A stretch of DNA of 64,000 nt from an uncultured Mycoplasma sp. Its GTDB lineage: Bacteria; Bacillota_I; Bacilli_A; Mycoplasmatales; Mycoplasmoidaceae. The stretch covers positions 124,001 to 188,000 of the forward strand of contig CANSNC010000001.1 of the NCBI GenBank assembly GCA_947648205.1. The letters are read 5' to 3'. Under the pieces are notes generated by a model. The model had not been told where the DNA came from, ran no database searches, and saw nothing but the letters and a program-made list of their open reading frames with translations. The translations under genes were made by a program, and so were the position numbers. Below are positions 1 to 9,400 of the stretch, in pieces. Position 1 is the first letter of the stretch. Every line of letters starts with the position of its first letter.

Positions 1-1
1 A

Positions 2-334
2 CAAAGTGATCTTATATCATCTCATAGTAATAGAGGTGAATCTCTACAAAAAGAAATGAAATTACAAGATTCTTCATCTCAATGAGATGAAATTAAAAAA
101 ATACATGAAAATGAAGTGAGTAGTGTAATTTTAGAGCAAGAAATTTTAAAACGTGAAAAAGAAGCTGAAATAGAAAAAAAGAAAATATTTATAGAGATGC
201 AAGAGCAAAAAATGACTCGTGAAGAAGATGAATTTAATAGAATTATAGATATTGAAAATAAAATTAAAAATAAGAAAAAAAGAGAAATGAAAAGAAGAGA
301 TATAGCTTTTAGAAATAAAAGCATTCTTGGATAA
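2..334 (+). CDS. C-terminal part of an unrecognised coiled-coil protein (5' end outside window)
   Basis: The reading frame is open from the window edge to TAA at 332-334, with one in-frame TGA read as Trp. The visible 110 residues are almost entirely charged (Glu, Lys, Arg, Asp) with regularly spaced Ile/Leu/Met, typical of a long alpha-helical coiled coil. The last part is strongly basic. There is no recognisable catalytic motif. It could be the tail of a cytoskeletal or surface-associated mollicute protein, but nothing here identifies a family. A tRNA array follows on the same strand. Confidence 0.6.
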
Positions 335-400
335 AATTGTTTTTATATCAATAAATTAACTATTTGTTAAAAGTATTTCTTATAAAAAGTAACTTAGTGA

Positions 401-406
401 TATAAT
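401..406 (+). promoter_or_regulatory. -10 box (TATAAT) upstream of the tRNA array
   Basis: A perfect TATAAT lies 22 bp before the first base of tRNA-Asn, so transcription would start about 12-15 bp before the tRNA. No convincing -35 element is visible, which is common in mollicutes. Confidence 0.5.
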
Positions 407-428
407 AGATATGTTTATTGATGATTAT

Positions 429-503
429 GGATACATAGCTCAGCGGTAGAGCAACCGGCTGTTAACCGGTTGGTCGTAGGTTCGATCCCTACTGTATCCG
501 CCA
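429..503 (+). tRNA. tRNA-Asn (GTT anticodon)
   Basis: The acceptor stem GGATACA pairs with TGTATCC, followed by discriminator G and an encoded CCA. The anticodon loop ctGTTaa sits on an ACCGG/CCGGT stem. The T-arm carries GGTTCGATCC. It is the first of six closely spaced same-strand tRNAs. Confidence 0.95.
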
Positions 504-506
504 TAT

Positions 507-583
507 GGCCTGTTGGTGAAGCGACTTAACACACACGCCTTTCACGCGTGCATTCACGGGTTTGAATCCCGTACAGGTCACCA
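507..583 (+). tRNA. tRNA-Glu (TTC anticodon)
   Basis: The acceptor stem GGCCTGT pairs with ACAGGTC (one G-T pair) and CCA is encoded. The anticodon loop ctTTCac lies on a CACGC/GCGTG stem. It starts 3 bp after tRNA-Asn. Confidence 0.93.
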
Positions 584-634
584 ATTAAATAAAATGAACT
601 AAAGTTTAGAGCTGTGAATCTCTAATCTTTTTCT

Positions 635-710
635 GGAGTGTTAGCTCAGTTGGGAGAGCATCTGCCTTACAAGCAGAGGGTCGGGGGTTCGAGCCCCTCA
701 CACTCCACCA
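635..710 (+). tRNA. tRNA-Val (TAC anticodon)
   Basis: The acceptor stem GGAGTGT pairs with ACACTCC, followed by A and CCA. The anticodon loop is ctTACaa. The T-arm GGGGGTTCGAGCCCC is intact. Confidence 0.95.
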
Positions 711-715
711 TTGTT

Positions 716-791
716 GCCGTCTTAGCTCAACAGGCAGAGCAACTGACTTGTAATCAGTAGGTTGTAGGTTCGATTCCTATAGACGGCACCA
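716..791 (+). tRNA. tRNA-Thr (TGT anticodon)
   Basis: The acceptor stem GCCGTCT pairs with AGACGGC, followed by A and CCA. The anticodon loop ctTGTaa sits on a CTGA/TCAG stem. It begins 5 bp after tRNA-Val. Confidence 0.95.
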
Positions 792-815
792 TTTTTATAA
801 CAAATACTATACTTT

Positions 816-891
816 GCTTTGTTAGCTCAGTTGGTAGAGCAAGTGACTCTTAATCACTGGGTCGGGGGTTCGAGCCCCTCACAAAGCACCA
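816..891 (+). tRNA. tRNA-Lys (CTT anticodon)
   Basis: The acceptor stem GCTTTGT pairs with ACAAAGC, followed by A and CCA. The anticodon loop is ctCTTaa. This is the AAG-reading isoacceptor. Confidence 0.94.
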
Positions 892-894
892 AAT

Positions 895-978
895 GCACTT
901 ATGGCGGAATTGGCAGACGCGTTAGACTTAGGATCTAATGCCTTTGGCGTGGGGGTTCGAGTCCCTTTAAGTGCACCA
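895..978 (+). tRNA. tRNA-Leu (TAG anticodon)
   Basis: The acceptor stem GCACTTA pairs with TAAGTGC, followed by A and CCA. The anticodon loop is ctTAGga. The long variable arm (tgcctttggcg) is typical of a class II tRNA. It is the last tRNA of the array. Confidence 0.95.
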
Positions 979-993
979 ATTACAGTTTATATC

Positions 994-1028
994 AACTCAT
1001 ATATCCTTATGATATGTGAGTTTTTTTT
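994..1028 (+). terminator. Rho-independent terminator of the tRNA array
   Basis: AACTCATAT-type arm pairs with ATATGTGAGTT, followed by an eight-T run. It lies 15 bp after tRNA-Leu. Confidence 0.8.
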
Positions 1029-1049
1029 AATTTATATTTTATCTTTTTG

Positions 1050-1055
1050 TATAAT
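1050..1055 (+). promoter_or_regulatory. -10 box (TATAAT) for asnA
   Basis: TATAAT lies 48 bp before the asnA start, just beyond the tRNA terminator. No clear -35 hexamer is seen. Confidence 0.45.
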
Positions 1056-1103
1056 TTTATCTAATAGACACTAAATCAAAAAAATTAGAAAAAAGGAGTA
1101 TTT

Positions 1104-2084
1104 ATGTACAAATTAAGTTTATTTGAAACACAAAAAGCAATCAAATATATTAAAGATAACTTTCAAAAATTATTATCAGAAGCTTTAAATTTACAGAGAA
1201 TTAGTGGTCCAATTATTTTATCTCAAAATAAAGGTATGAACGATGATTTGAATGGAGTTGAATCACCAGTAAGATTTGAATCAAATGTTAATGGATTAAA
1301 AGGTGAGGTTCCTCAATCTTTAGCAAAATGAAAAAGATATGTATTAAAAAAATATGATGTTCCAATTCACCAAGGGATTTATGTAGATATGAATGCAATT
1401 AGAAAAGATGAAACTTTATCATATAAACACTCTATTTATGTTGATCAATGAGATTGAGAATTAAGAATAAATAAAAATGAAAGAAATTTATTAGTTCTTA
1501 AAAAGGTAGTTTCAAAAATATATGAGGTAATTGTTGAGTGCCAAAAACTTGTTTATAAAAAATATAATTGACCTACTAATAATCTTTTGCCAAAAGATAT
1601 TGTTTTTATCACATCTCAGGAATTACTAGATAAATATCCAAATAATACTGCAAAAGAAAGAGAAGATTTAATAACAAAAGAACATAAAGCAGTTTTTATT
1701 ATAGGTATTGGGCATAATCTATCTAATGGAGAACAACATGATAATAGAGCTCCAGATTATGATGATTGAAACTTAAATGGCGACATTATAGTTTGGGATT
1801 ATCAAAATAATGCATCACTAGAACTTAGTTCAATGGGTATAAGAGTTGATTCATTAAGTTTAATTAAACAATTGGAAATAAAAAATCAAATTAGTAAATT
1901 ATCATATGACTTTCATTCAGATTTATCAAAAGATTTATTACCTTTTTCAATTGGTGGTGGAATTGGACAAAGTAGATTATGTTATTTTATGTTAAATAAA
2001 AAACATATTTCAGAAGTTCAAGTATCAATTTGACCTGATGATATATTAGAAGAATTAAAGAATAATGGCATAAATTTTTTATAA
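1104..2084 (+). CDS. asnA: Aspartate--ammonia ligase (asparagine synthetase A)
   Basis: This 326-residue protein makes free asparagine from aspartate, ammonia and ATP in the cytoplasm. It matches AsnA over its full usual length (about 330 residues). Visible landmarks are the N-terminal [10 protein letters not shown] region, HSIYVDQWDWE near residue 112 and a class-II-synthetase-like motif 3, [11 protein letters not shown], near residue 285. Several Trp codons are TGA. ATG at 1104 follows a good Shine-Dalgarno, AAAAGGAG. The gene stands alone between a terminator and a likely noncoding RNA. It complements GatCAB further along, which serves amidated-tRNA formation. Confidence 0.95.
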
Positions 2085-2128
2085 AATATAAAATTTTTAA
2101 ATTTAAAAGAGAAAAAATTAAAAAAATT

Positions 2129-2156
2129 TTACACATTTTAATTTTTATAGTATACT
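2129..2156 (+). promoter_or_regulatory. Promoter of the noncoding RNA (TTACAC-16-TATACT)
   Basis: TTACAC at 2129-2134 and TATACT at 2151-2156 are separated by 16 bp. The predicted transcription start is at about 2162-2164, where a GC-richer segment with no open frame begins. Confidence 0.6.
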
Positions 2157-2161
2157 TATAT

Positions 2162-2428
2162 GTAGGGTTAGCAAGTTAAATAACTTTAAACTAAATTGTA
2201 CTCGATCGCTCTTTATATAAAGTTATGCAATGGAATTAATCCACCTGTTTTTAAACAATGGTGTTTATTCAAGATTTGATCATATTGGATATCACTGTTG
2301 TGGTAGAACAAACCTTCAATGCGTAGCTAACATTGGGGGCAAAAAATCTTCGAGATTTTTCTAACAACGGATTTTATGAAGCTGGGATGATCGCCCTAGT
2401 GGAATATCTTTCGTTGTTTTTTTGTTTT
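2162..2428 (+). ncRNA. Probable structured noncoding RNA, about 265 nt, family not identified
   Basis: The segment between asnA and the next gene is visibly richer in G and C than its surroundings and has no sensible reading frame. It starts just after a good promoter and ends in a T-run at 2417-2428. Internal pairings are strong: ATAACTTTA (2180) with TAAAGTTAT (2218), GTTAGC (2167) with GCTAAC (2326), AAAAATCT (2342) with AGATTTTT (2353) across a TCG loop, TAGGG (2163) with CCCTA (2394), and AACAACG (2363) with CGTTGTT (2412) closing the 3' domain before the T-run. It lacks the tRNA-like end of tmRNA, the AGGAAA core of RNase P RNA and the SRP domain IV loop. It could be a 6S-like RNA or a lineage-specific RNA. 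Confidence 0.65.
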
Positions 2429-2497
2429 TATAATTTAAATTCCATTGCATATTTTATAATTATTAAAATGTTAATTAAAAAGATAGAGGTATAGTAA

Positions 2498-2977
2498 ATG
2501 AAGGACACAGTTTCTTTGTACATGGTAAAAACAATTGTCGGTAATAATATAGTTATTCAGCAAATATCTGCTGTATTTTGATATAAAAATAAATTTAAAT
2601 TTCTAACAAGATATGTAAAAAATGATATAAAAGAATCTTGAAATTCTGTAAGTTTATATGATGCATTAAAAGCATTTTATCCAATATTAAAAGACAAGAA
2701 AATTATTTTAAAAAATGATAATGGATATGATGTTGCATTATTAAAAAAATATTATCAAGAATATTTTAATGAGGATTTTAATAATCATATATATGATGTT
2801 TCACAAGGTGCTGTTGATTTACATTTTAAGAAAACAAATTTAGATTATTTAGTTAATAAATATAATACAAAAATATTAAATACAGAAAATTTTCCAATAT
2901 CTGTGACAAGAGCACAAAACTTATTTTTAGTTGCAATTAAAATGTTTGGGTTAAATTTAAAGAGTAACAATGAATAA
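2498..2977 (+). CDS. Small protein resembling a degenerate DnaQ-type (DEDD) exonuclease domain
   Basis: A 159-residue protein with two TGA-encoded Trp, starting at ATG 2498. It has no intact catalytic motif. Its layout matches the other small exonuclease-like protein in this window (52653-53186): a hydrophobic strand ending in the tripeptide x-K-T where DnaQ has D-x-E-T, a second strand block, then ILKNDNGYDVALLKKYY aligning with the exo II region, and a terminal helix. The acidic metal ligands are largely missing, so nuclease activity is unlikely. It overlaps pth by 8 bp, implying co-translation. The homology is inferred by eye. Confidence 0.5.
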
Positions 2978-3545
2978 TGTTTATTTAATAGTTGGTCTAG
3001 GAAATCCTGGTTTTGAATATGAAATGACTAAACATAATGTTGGTTTTAGAACTATAGATAAAATTTGCAATAAAATGCAAGTTAAATTAGATAAAGAAAA
3101 GTTTAATGGATTATTTACAAAAATAGCATATAAAAATAATAAAGAAATTATTTTATGTAAACCATTAACATATATGAACTTGTCTGGAGAGTGTGTAAAA
3201 AACATTGTTAATTTTTTTAAAATTAGTATTGATAATATAATAATAATTTATGATGATATAGATACAAACATTGGATTAATAAGAGTTAAATCAAAAGGAA
3301 GTTCTGGTGGACAAAATGGTATAAAAAATATTATTAGTTTATTGGGTACTGAGAACATAAAAAGAATAAGAATTGGTATTGGAAAACCTACAAATAAAAA
3401 TTTAGCAAATTATGTTTTATCAAAATTTGATATTAAAGATTTAGCATTTGTGGAAAAGTCTATTGATAATGCATCACAAGCTGCAATAGATTTTGTTGAG
3501 ACTAGTAATTTTGACAATGTGATAAGTAAATATAATTTAATATAA
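2970..3545 (+). CDS. pth: Peptidyl-tRNA hydrolase
   Basis: A 191-residue cytoplasmic enzyme that releases tRNA from peptidyl-tRNAs dropped by stalled ribosomes. GLGNPG at residues 9-14, catalytic His22 in the KHNVGF motif and YDDID near residue 93 are all in place, and the length fits the family. The usual GGHNG motif reads GGQNG (His to Gln), a departure in a residue normally near the tRNA-binding face. It overlaps the preceding gene by 8 bp and is followed closely by tilS, an order seen in several Firmicutes and mycoplasmas. Confidence 0.93.
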   Translation: MNNVYLIVGLGNPGFEYEMTKHNVGFRTIDKICNKMQVKLDKEKFNGLFTKIAYKNNKEIILCKPLTYMNLSGECVKNIVNFFKISIDNIIIIYDDIDTNIGLIRVKSKGSSGGQNGIKNIISLLGTENIKRIRIGIGKPTNKNLANYVLSKFDIKDLAFVEKSIDNASQAAIDFVETSNFDNVISKYNLI

Positions 3546-3555
3546 GGTGTTTTTT

Positions 3556-4440
3556 ATGAAGGAAAAATTGTTTATTGCTGCAGTTTCGGGCGGGCCAGAT
3601 TCTATGTGTATGTTGGATATTTATCGTGATAGGATAAAAGCTGTTTGCTTTGTAAATTATCATGATAGAGATGATACACATATTGATCAAAAAATTGTTA
3701 AAGAATATTGTAAAAAGCACAATGTAAAATTACACATTCTTGATGTTATTGAAGAAATTTATAATAAATATCCTTATAATAATTATCAAGATCAATGTAG
3801 AAGAATTAGATATAATTTTTTTAATCAAATAGCAAAAATTTATGGATTAATTGATGTTATTGTTGCACATAATTATAATGATTTTCTTGAAACAGCATAT
3901 TCTCAAATTTTATCTAATAAAAAAAATATGTTTTTAGGAATAAAAAAAATAAGTTATTACAAAAATATTAGAATTATAAGACCTTTAATTAATTTTCCAA
4001 AATCATTACTTCAAAAATACTGTGATACAAATTCAATTGAATATATGATTGATTCTACAAATTCAAAAGATATATATCAACGAAATATACATAGAAAATT
4101 ATTAGGAATTTTAGATGAAAATACATTTAGAAAATTAGTTAATTATATTAATTCATATAATGAGTTAAATGAACCATATGATTTAGAAATTAATAAATAT
4201 TATTTACTTTGAAAAAGTAAGAATTTTGATTTAAGTTATATTTTAGAAAAGGCTTATTTTTATCAATATCACATGGTGTATAAATACCTGTCAAATAATT
4301 TTATTTCTAGAATAAATAGAAATAAAATTAATCAAATAATTGATTTTATATTCTCTAAAAAACAAAATACATATTATAGATTATCAAATAACATATTTTT
4401 GACAAAGAAGTATAATGAACTAAAAATGGTTAGAGGTTAA
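3556..4440 (+). CDS. tilS: tRNA(Ile)-lysidine synthase
   Basis: It converts C34 of the AUA-reading tRNA-Ile to lysidine using ATP and lysine, preventing misreading as Met. The PP-loop SGGPDS is at residues 11-16, and the N-type ATPase core continues with HNYNDFLET. At 294 residues it is a short mycoplasma-type TilS lacking most of the C-terminal substrate domain. ATG at 3556 is preferred over the GTG at 3547 because AAGGTG just upstream acts as Shine-Dalgarno. It lies 10 bp after pth, and dxr follows after 5 bp. Confidence 0.9.
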
Positions 4441-4445
4441 TAGAA

Positions 4446-5525
4446 ATGAATATATTAATATTTGGAGCAACTGGATCAATTGGTATTCAATCAATTAATG
4501 TTGTAAGAAAATTGGGACATAAAATTGTTGGTTGTTCATTTCATAGCAATATTTCTCAAATGCAAAAAATTATTAAATCATTAAAATATGATATTGATGT
4601 TTTCAGTAGTAAAGTAACAGCTTTAAATACTGTAAAAACTATTGATCAATTATTTGAAAAAACTAAACCAGATTTAGTAATAAATGCTATATCCGGATTT
4701 GCTGGGCTAGAAATCACTTTAAAAACAATATTAAATAAAATTGATTTAGCATTAGCAAATAAAGAGTCATACGTCTTAGCTGGTTGAAAAATAAAAGAAA
4801 TAGCAAGAGCACAAGGAGTGAATATTTATCCAATAGATTCAGAGCATTGTGCTATTTATGACTTAATGAAGAATAAAAGAATTAATAAATTATTATTAAC
4901 TGCAAGTGGTGGGCCTTTTTATAATAAAGAAATTCATGAACTAAACAATGTTTCTTTTTATGAAGCAAAAAATCATCCTAATTGAAAAATGGGTTACAAA
5001 ATTTCAATTGATTCTGCAACATTAATGAATAAGTGCTTTGAAATGATTGAAGCATATTATATGTTTAATATTAAAAATATTGAAGCTATTTATCATCCAC
5101 AGTCAATTGTTCATTCAATGATAGAATTTTCAGACAATAGCATACATGCGCAAATGTCAACTACTGATATGAAATTGGCTATTGAATTGGCTATTTCAAA
5201 ATTTAAATCTAAAGTTCCAATTATTGAAAAATTATCTTTTGACAAACTAAACCTTTCTTTTGATTACATTGATGAAAATAAGTGACTACCTATTAAATGA
5301 GCAAAATATATTATTAAGAATGATGATAGAGTTTTGCCAGTAATTATTAATGCTGCAAATGATGCTGCAATTGAATTATTTAAGAATAAAAAAATTAAGT
5401 TTAATCAAATTATACCTATTATTTCTTTGGCTATTAATGATTTTAGTAATCAAAAAATAAATAATATAAAAGATATATTTATATTGAATAGTATAATTAA
5501 ACAATATATATTATCTAAGTTTTAG
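4446..5525 (+). CDS. dxr: 1-deoxy-D-xylulose 5-phosphate reductoisomerase
   Basis: It performs the second step of the MEP isoprenoid pathway, converting DXP to MEP with NADPH. The 359 residues include the Rossmann loop GATGSIG at residues 7-13, ANKESYVLAG, PIDSEHCAIYD with the metal-binding Asp/Glu, LTASGGPF, HPNWKMG and the ISIDSATLMNKCFEMIEA block. All expected active-site motifs are present once in-frame TGA codons are read as Trp. The following M50 protease and polC keep the Bacillus dxr-rasP-(proS)-polC order. Most mycoplasmas lack this pathway. Confidence 0.95.
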
Positions 5526-5536
5526 GAAATTTTTAA

Positions 5537-6439
5537 ATGATTACATTTATTTTAGTTGTGTTAATTTTAATATCTATATTAATTGGAATGACTATCCATG
5601 AATTAGGGCATTTTACATTTGCAAAAATTTTTAAAGTAAATGTAAAAGAATTTTCTATTGGAATTGGGCCAAAATTATTTCAATGGAAAACCAAAAAAAG
5701 TACTAGAGTTTCTTTAAGATTAATACCATTAATGGCTTATGTATTAATTGATAACCAAAAAACTGTGACATTATATAATGAAATATTAGTAGAACATTTA
5801 TCTCAAAAAGACAGTATTGATAAAAGATATAATTTAGTATCAAAAAGTGGAAATTTTTTTTCAAAATCATATATGAGTTATAGATATAAAAAGTATTATT
5901 CAGATTTATCAAACTATGAGTATATGTCATCTGTGCAAGAAAATAGTTTATTATTGGATGATGTTCAATTATGAAAAAAAAATATAATTTTTTTTGGTGG
6001 TGTTTTTTTTAATTTAATATCATTTTTTATTTTTTGGTTAATTCAATATTTTGGATTTAATGTTCATGATAATCCATTTGTACAAGTTGGTCAATCGCTT
6101 CTAACGCTTTTGAAGAATATGGTTTTCATGGGCAATGGGATAGGAACAGTCTTTGGTAGCATTGCAAATGTCAGTCAATCATCAAATGGCTTTCAAGGAA
6201 TAAGTGGATTTGATTTTTTTAAAATAATTTTTAATTTTTTAACACTATTTAGCATAATGTTATTTATTTATAATTTGCTACCAATCCCCCCATTAGATGG
6301 ATACAAAATTGTGATAGAAACACTACAAAAATGATTTAAATTTAAAATAAGTAAGAAGGCTGAAACTATTATTACTATAATTGGTTTTTTAATTTTAATC
6401 TATATTTTTATTACATCAATTATAGCTGATATTATTTAA
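5537..6439 (+). CDS. rseP: M50 site-2-type membrane metalloprotease (RseP/RasP-like)
   Basis: A 300-residue intramembrane protease. The N-terminal helix carries HELGH (residues 21-25), the zinc-binding catalytic motif, and a C-terminal helix carries LPIPPLDGYK near residue 252, matching the family NxxPxPxLDG motif. Hydrophobic segments lie at both ends and near residues 150-170. The usual PDZ domain is not recognisable. Instead there is a polar Tyr/Ser/Lys-rich stretch around residues 70-145. Position directly after dxr and before polC supports orthology with RasP. The likely role is cleavage of membrane-bound regulators or signal peptides; substrates are unknown. Confidence 0.85.
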
Positions 6440-6449
6440 CGGAGTTAAT

Positions 6450-9400
6450 ATGGATAAAGTATTAAATTTTTTGGAAAAAATAGACTTAGTTGATAGTAAA
6501 GACTTTGAATTATATAAAGAATGTAGTGATATCAAAATCACTAAATCAAAAAATGGAGATATTACTTTAGAAATAATTTTTGTTAAACCTATAGCACCTA
6601 AAATATATTTAAATCTTCTTGAAAATATTAAATCATTAGATAATTCTTTAAATTTTATAATAAAAAATAGATTTGTGGAATTTGATTCTGAAAATGTTGT
6701 AGATTATTTACTTTATTATCTAAAAAATAATTCTTTAGATGATAAAGTAATTTTAACTAATATTATAAAAAGAAAAACTTTAAATATTAAAAATCACATT
6801 TTGTATTTCACATACTTAAATCAAAATGAACTGTTTATTTTAAAAAAGAATGTAAATAAATTAAAATCTTTTTTAGATATTTGTGATTTTGATATTGATG
6901 ATATTGATTTTGAATTAGATATAAAAACAAAAGATATACAAAATTATAAAAAAGAACAAGAAAATACAACAGCTAATATTATTAGTAAATTTAAAAATGA
7001 TATTGGAAATAAATCAAATAGTAAATTTTATAAAGAATATAAAAATATAAATAAAATTGACGGAAATGTTACAAATATTTTTGATTTAATACCAGAACAA
7101 AGTGTAGCAATAATAGAAGGTGAAATATTTAAAATAGAATCCATTAATACAAGAAACAATTTTTTAATATATAAAATATATATTACAGATTATACAGATT
7201 CAATAATTGTTAAAGGTTTTCCAAAAGAAAAAGGATTATCAAAAGAAATTTTAAATTCATTAAAAGAAGGAGATTGAATAAGAACCAAAATCAATGTCCA
7301 AGTAGATATCTATGATGATAATTCTTTGTCTGGAATAATTTCTAGTTTAATGCTTATTGAAAAACCTAGCAAGTATTTAAAAAATGATAATAGTTTACAA
7401 AAAAGAATTGAACTTATTACACATACAAATATGACAGCATTTGAAGGTCTTGTAAATGTTGAAGAATTATTTAAACAGATGAATGATTTAGGTTATAAAA
7501 CTGTTGCAATAACTGATAAACTAAATTGTCAGTCCTTTCCTGAAACAATGCATTTGTCAAAAAAATATAATATAGATGTAATTTATGGTGCACAATTTGA
7601 AATGATTAACAATCCAATAGATATAGTTGTTAATTCAAAAGATATTTTATTATCAAAATGTTCTTTTGTAATATTTGACTTGGAAACAACAGGTTTATCA
7701 ATGTATTATGACAAAATAATTGAATTTGGAGCAATAAAATATGAAAAAGGTAAAATTGTAGATAAAATCCAATTTTTTATTGATCCTGAAATTAATATTC
7801 CAGATAATATATCTTCAATTACAAAAATATTTAATAAAGATGTTGAAGGTGCACCAAAAATAAAAGATGCACTTATAAAAATATTAGATTTTATAGGTGA
7901 TTCTGTATTAATAGCACATAATGGTATACGTTTTGATTTGCCTTTTTTAAATTGTAAGTTAGCAGAAAATAATATGCCTTTAATAAGAAACCCTTTAATT
8001 GATACTATGCAGTTATCTAGAGCACTTAATGAAAATATTTATAGTCATTCATTGGGTGGTATATGTAGAAAAATGAAAATTGAGTATAATGAAGATGAAG
8101 CACATAGAGCAGATGTAGATTCAGAATTTTTGTTACAAGTATGAAACAAAATGGCTAACAAACTTGAAATGGAAAGTATATTTAATCTTAGCGAAATTAA
8201 TGAAAAATTTCAAAATGACTTGTTAAAAGAAAGAAATCGTGGTTCTTGAGTAACAGTTTATTGTTTAAAAGCTGATTCAATGAAACATTTCTATAAGTTA
8301 ATTTCTCTATCATTAACAGATAATTATTATGGAAGTGCTAAGATATTTAGACATATTTTAAATGACAATAGAAAATATTTTTTAATTTCTAATTCACCAA
8401 CAGAAGGAGAAGTGCTTGAAAAAGCAATTTGTGGAACTGATGATGAATTAGAAGAAACTTTAAAGTTTTATGATTTTATTACAATTGCACCAATATCTTG
8501 TTTTTTGCATGACATTCATAGAAAAATATATTCTCAAGAAATTTTAGAAAATGCTACTAAAAGAATTATTAAATGTGCTAAAAAATTAAATATAAAAGTT
8601 GTTGCTTCATCAGACACATATTATTTGGATATAAATGATAAACAATTTTTTAATGTTTATGTTTATGCAAAATCTATTGGGGGAAAAAGACATAGATTTT
8701 ATAAATATGATGGTTTTAATGATGTAATGCCAAATTTACATTTTAGAACAACAGATGAAATGTTAGATGAATTTAAGTTTTTAAATAATAAGGATTTGAT
8801 AAAAGAAATAGTTATTGATAATACTATTGAAATAAGTAATAAATTTGAAAAAGACATAAAACCTATAAAAAGTAAATTATATTCACCATCTATTCCAGGA
8901 GCAGAAGATAAATTAAAATCAAAAATTTGAGATAGAGCAAAAGAAGTATATGGTGAAAAAATTAATGATTATATTTTAAATAGAATTAATCATGAAATTG
9001 ATTCAATAATTAATAATGGTTTTTCAATGATTTATTGATTTTCACATTTATTAGTAAAAAAATCTATGGATGATGGATATGTTGTTGGATCAAGAGGGTC
9101 TGTTGGTTCTTCTATTACAGCTTGATTGATAAACATCAGTGAGGTTAATCCACTTCCTGCTCATTATTTATGTAAGAAATGTAAATATTTAAAATTTATG
9201 TCTGAGTATGATAGTGGTTTTGATTTACCTAAACAAAATTGTCCATATTGCAATTTTCCTTTAATTGGAGATGGTCATAATATTCCATTTGAAACATTTA
9301 TGGGATTCAAAGGAGATAAAATTCCAGATATTGATTTAAATTTTTCTGCATTGTATCAAGCAAAAGCACATGAATTCATTAGAAATATGTTTGGTAAAGA

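Noticed and set aside
2162-2428. Identification of the noncoding RNA as tmRNA, RNase P RNA or SRP RNA
   Set aside because: No tRNA-like CCA end or tag frame, no AGGAAA core, and no GGAA/GNAR domain IV loop were found.
4784-5330. Apparent breaks in dxr and dozens of other genes at TGA codons
   Set aside because: The TGAs fall where Trp is expected or tolerated and the frames stay in register, so this is code 4 usage rather than pseudogenes.
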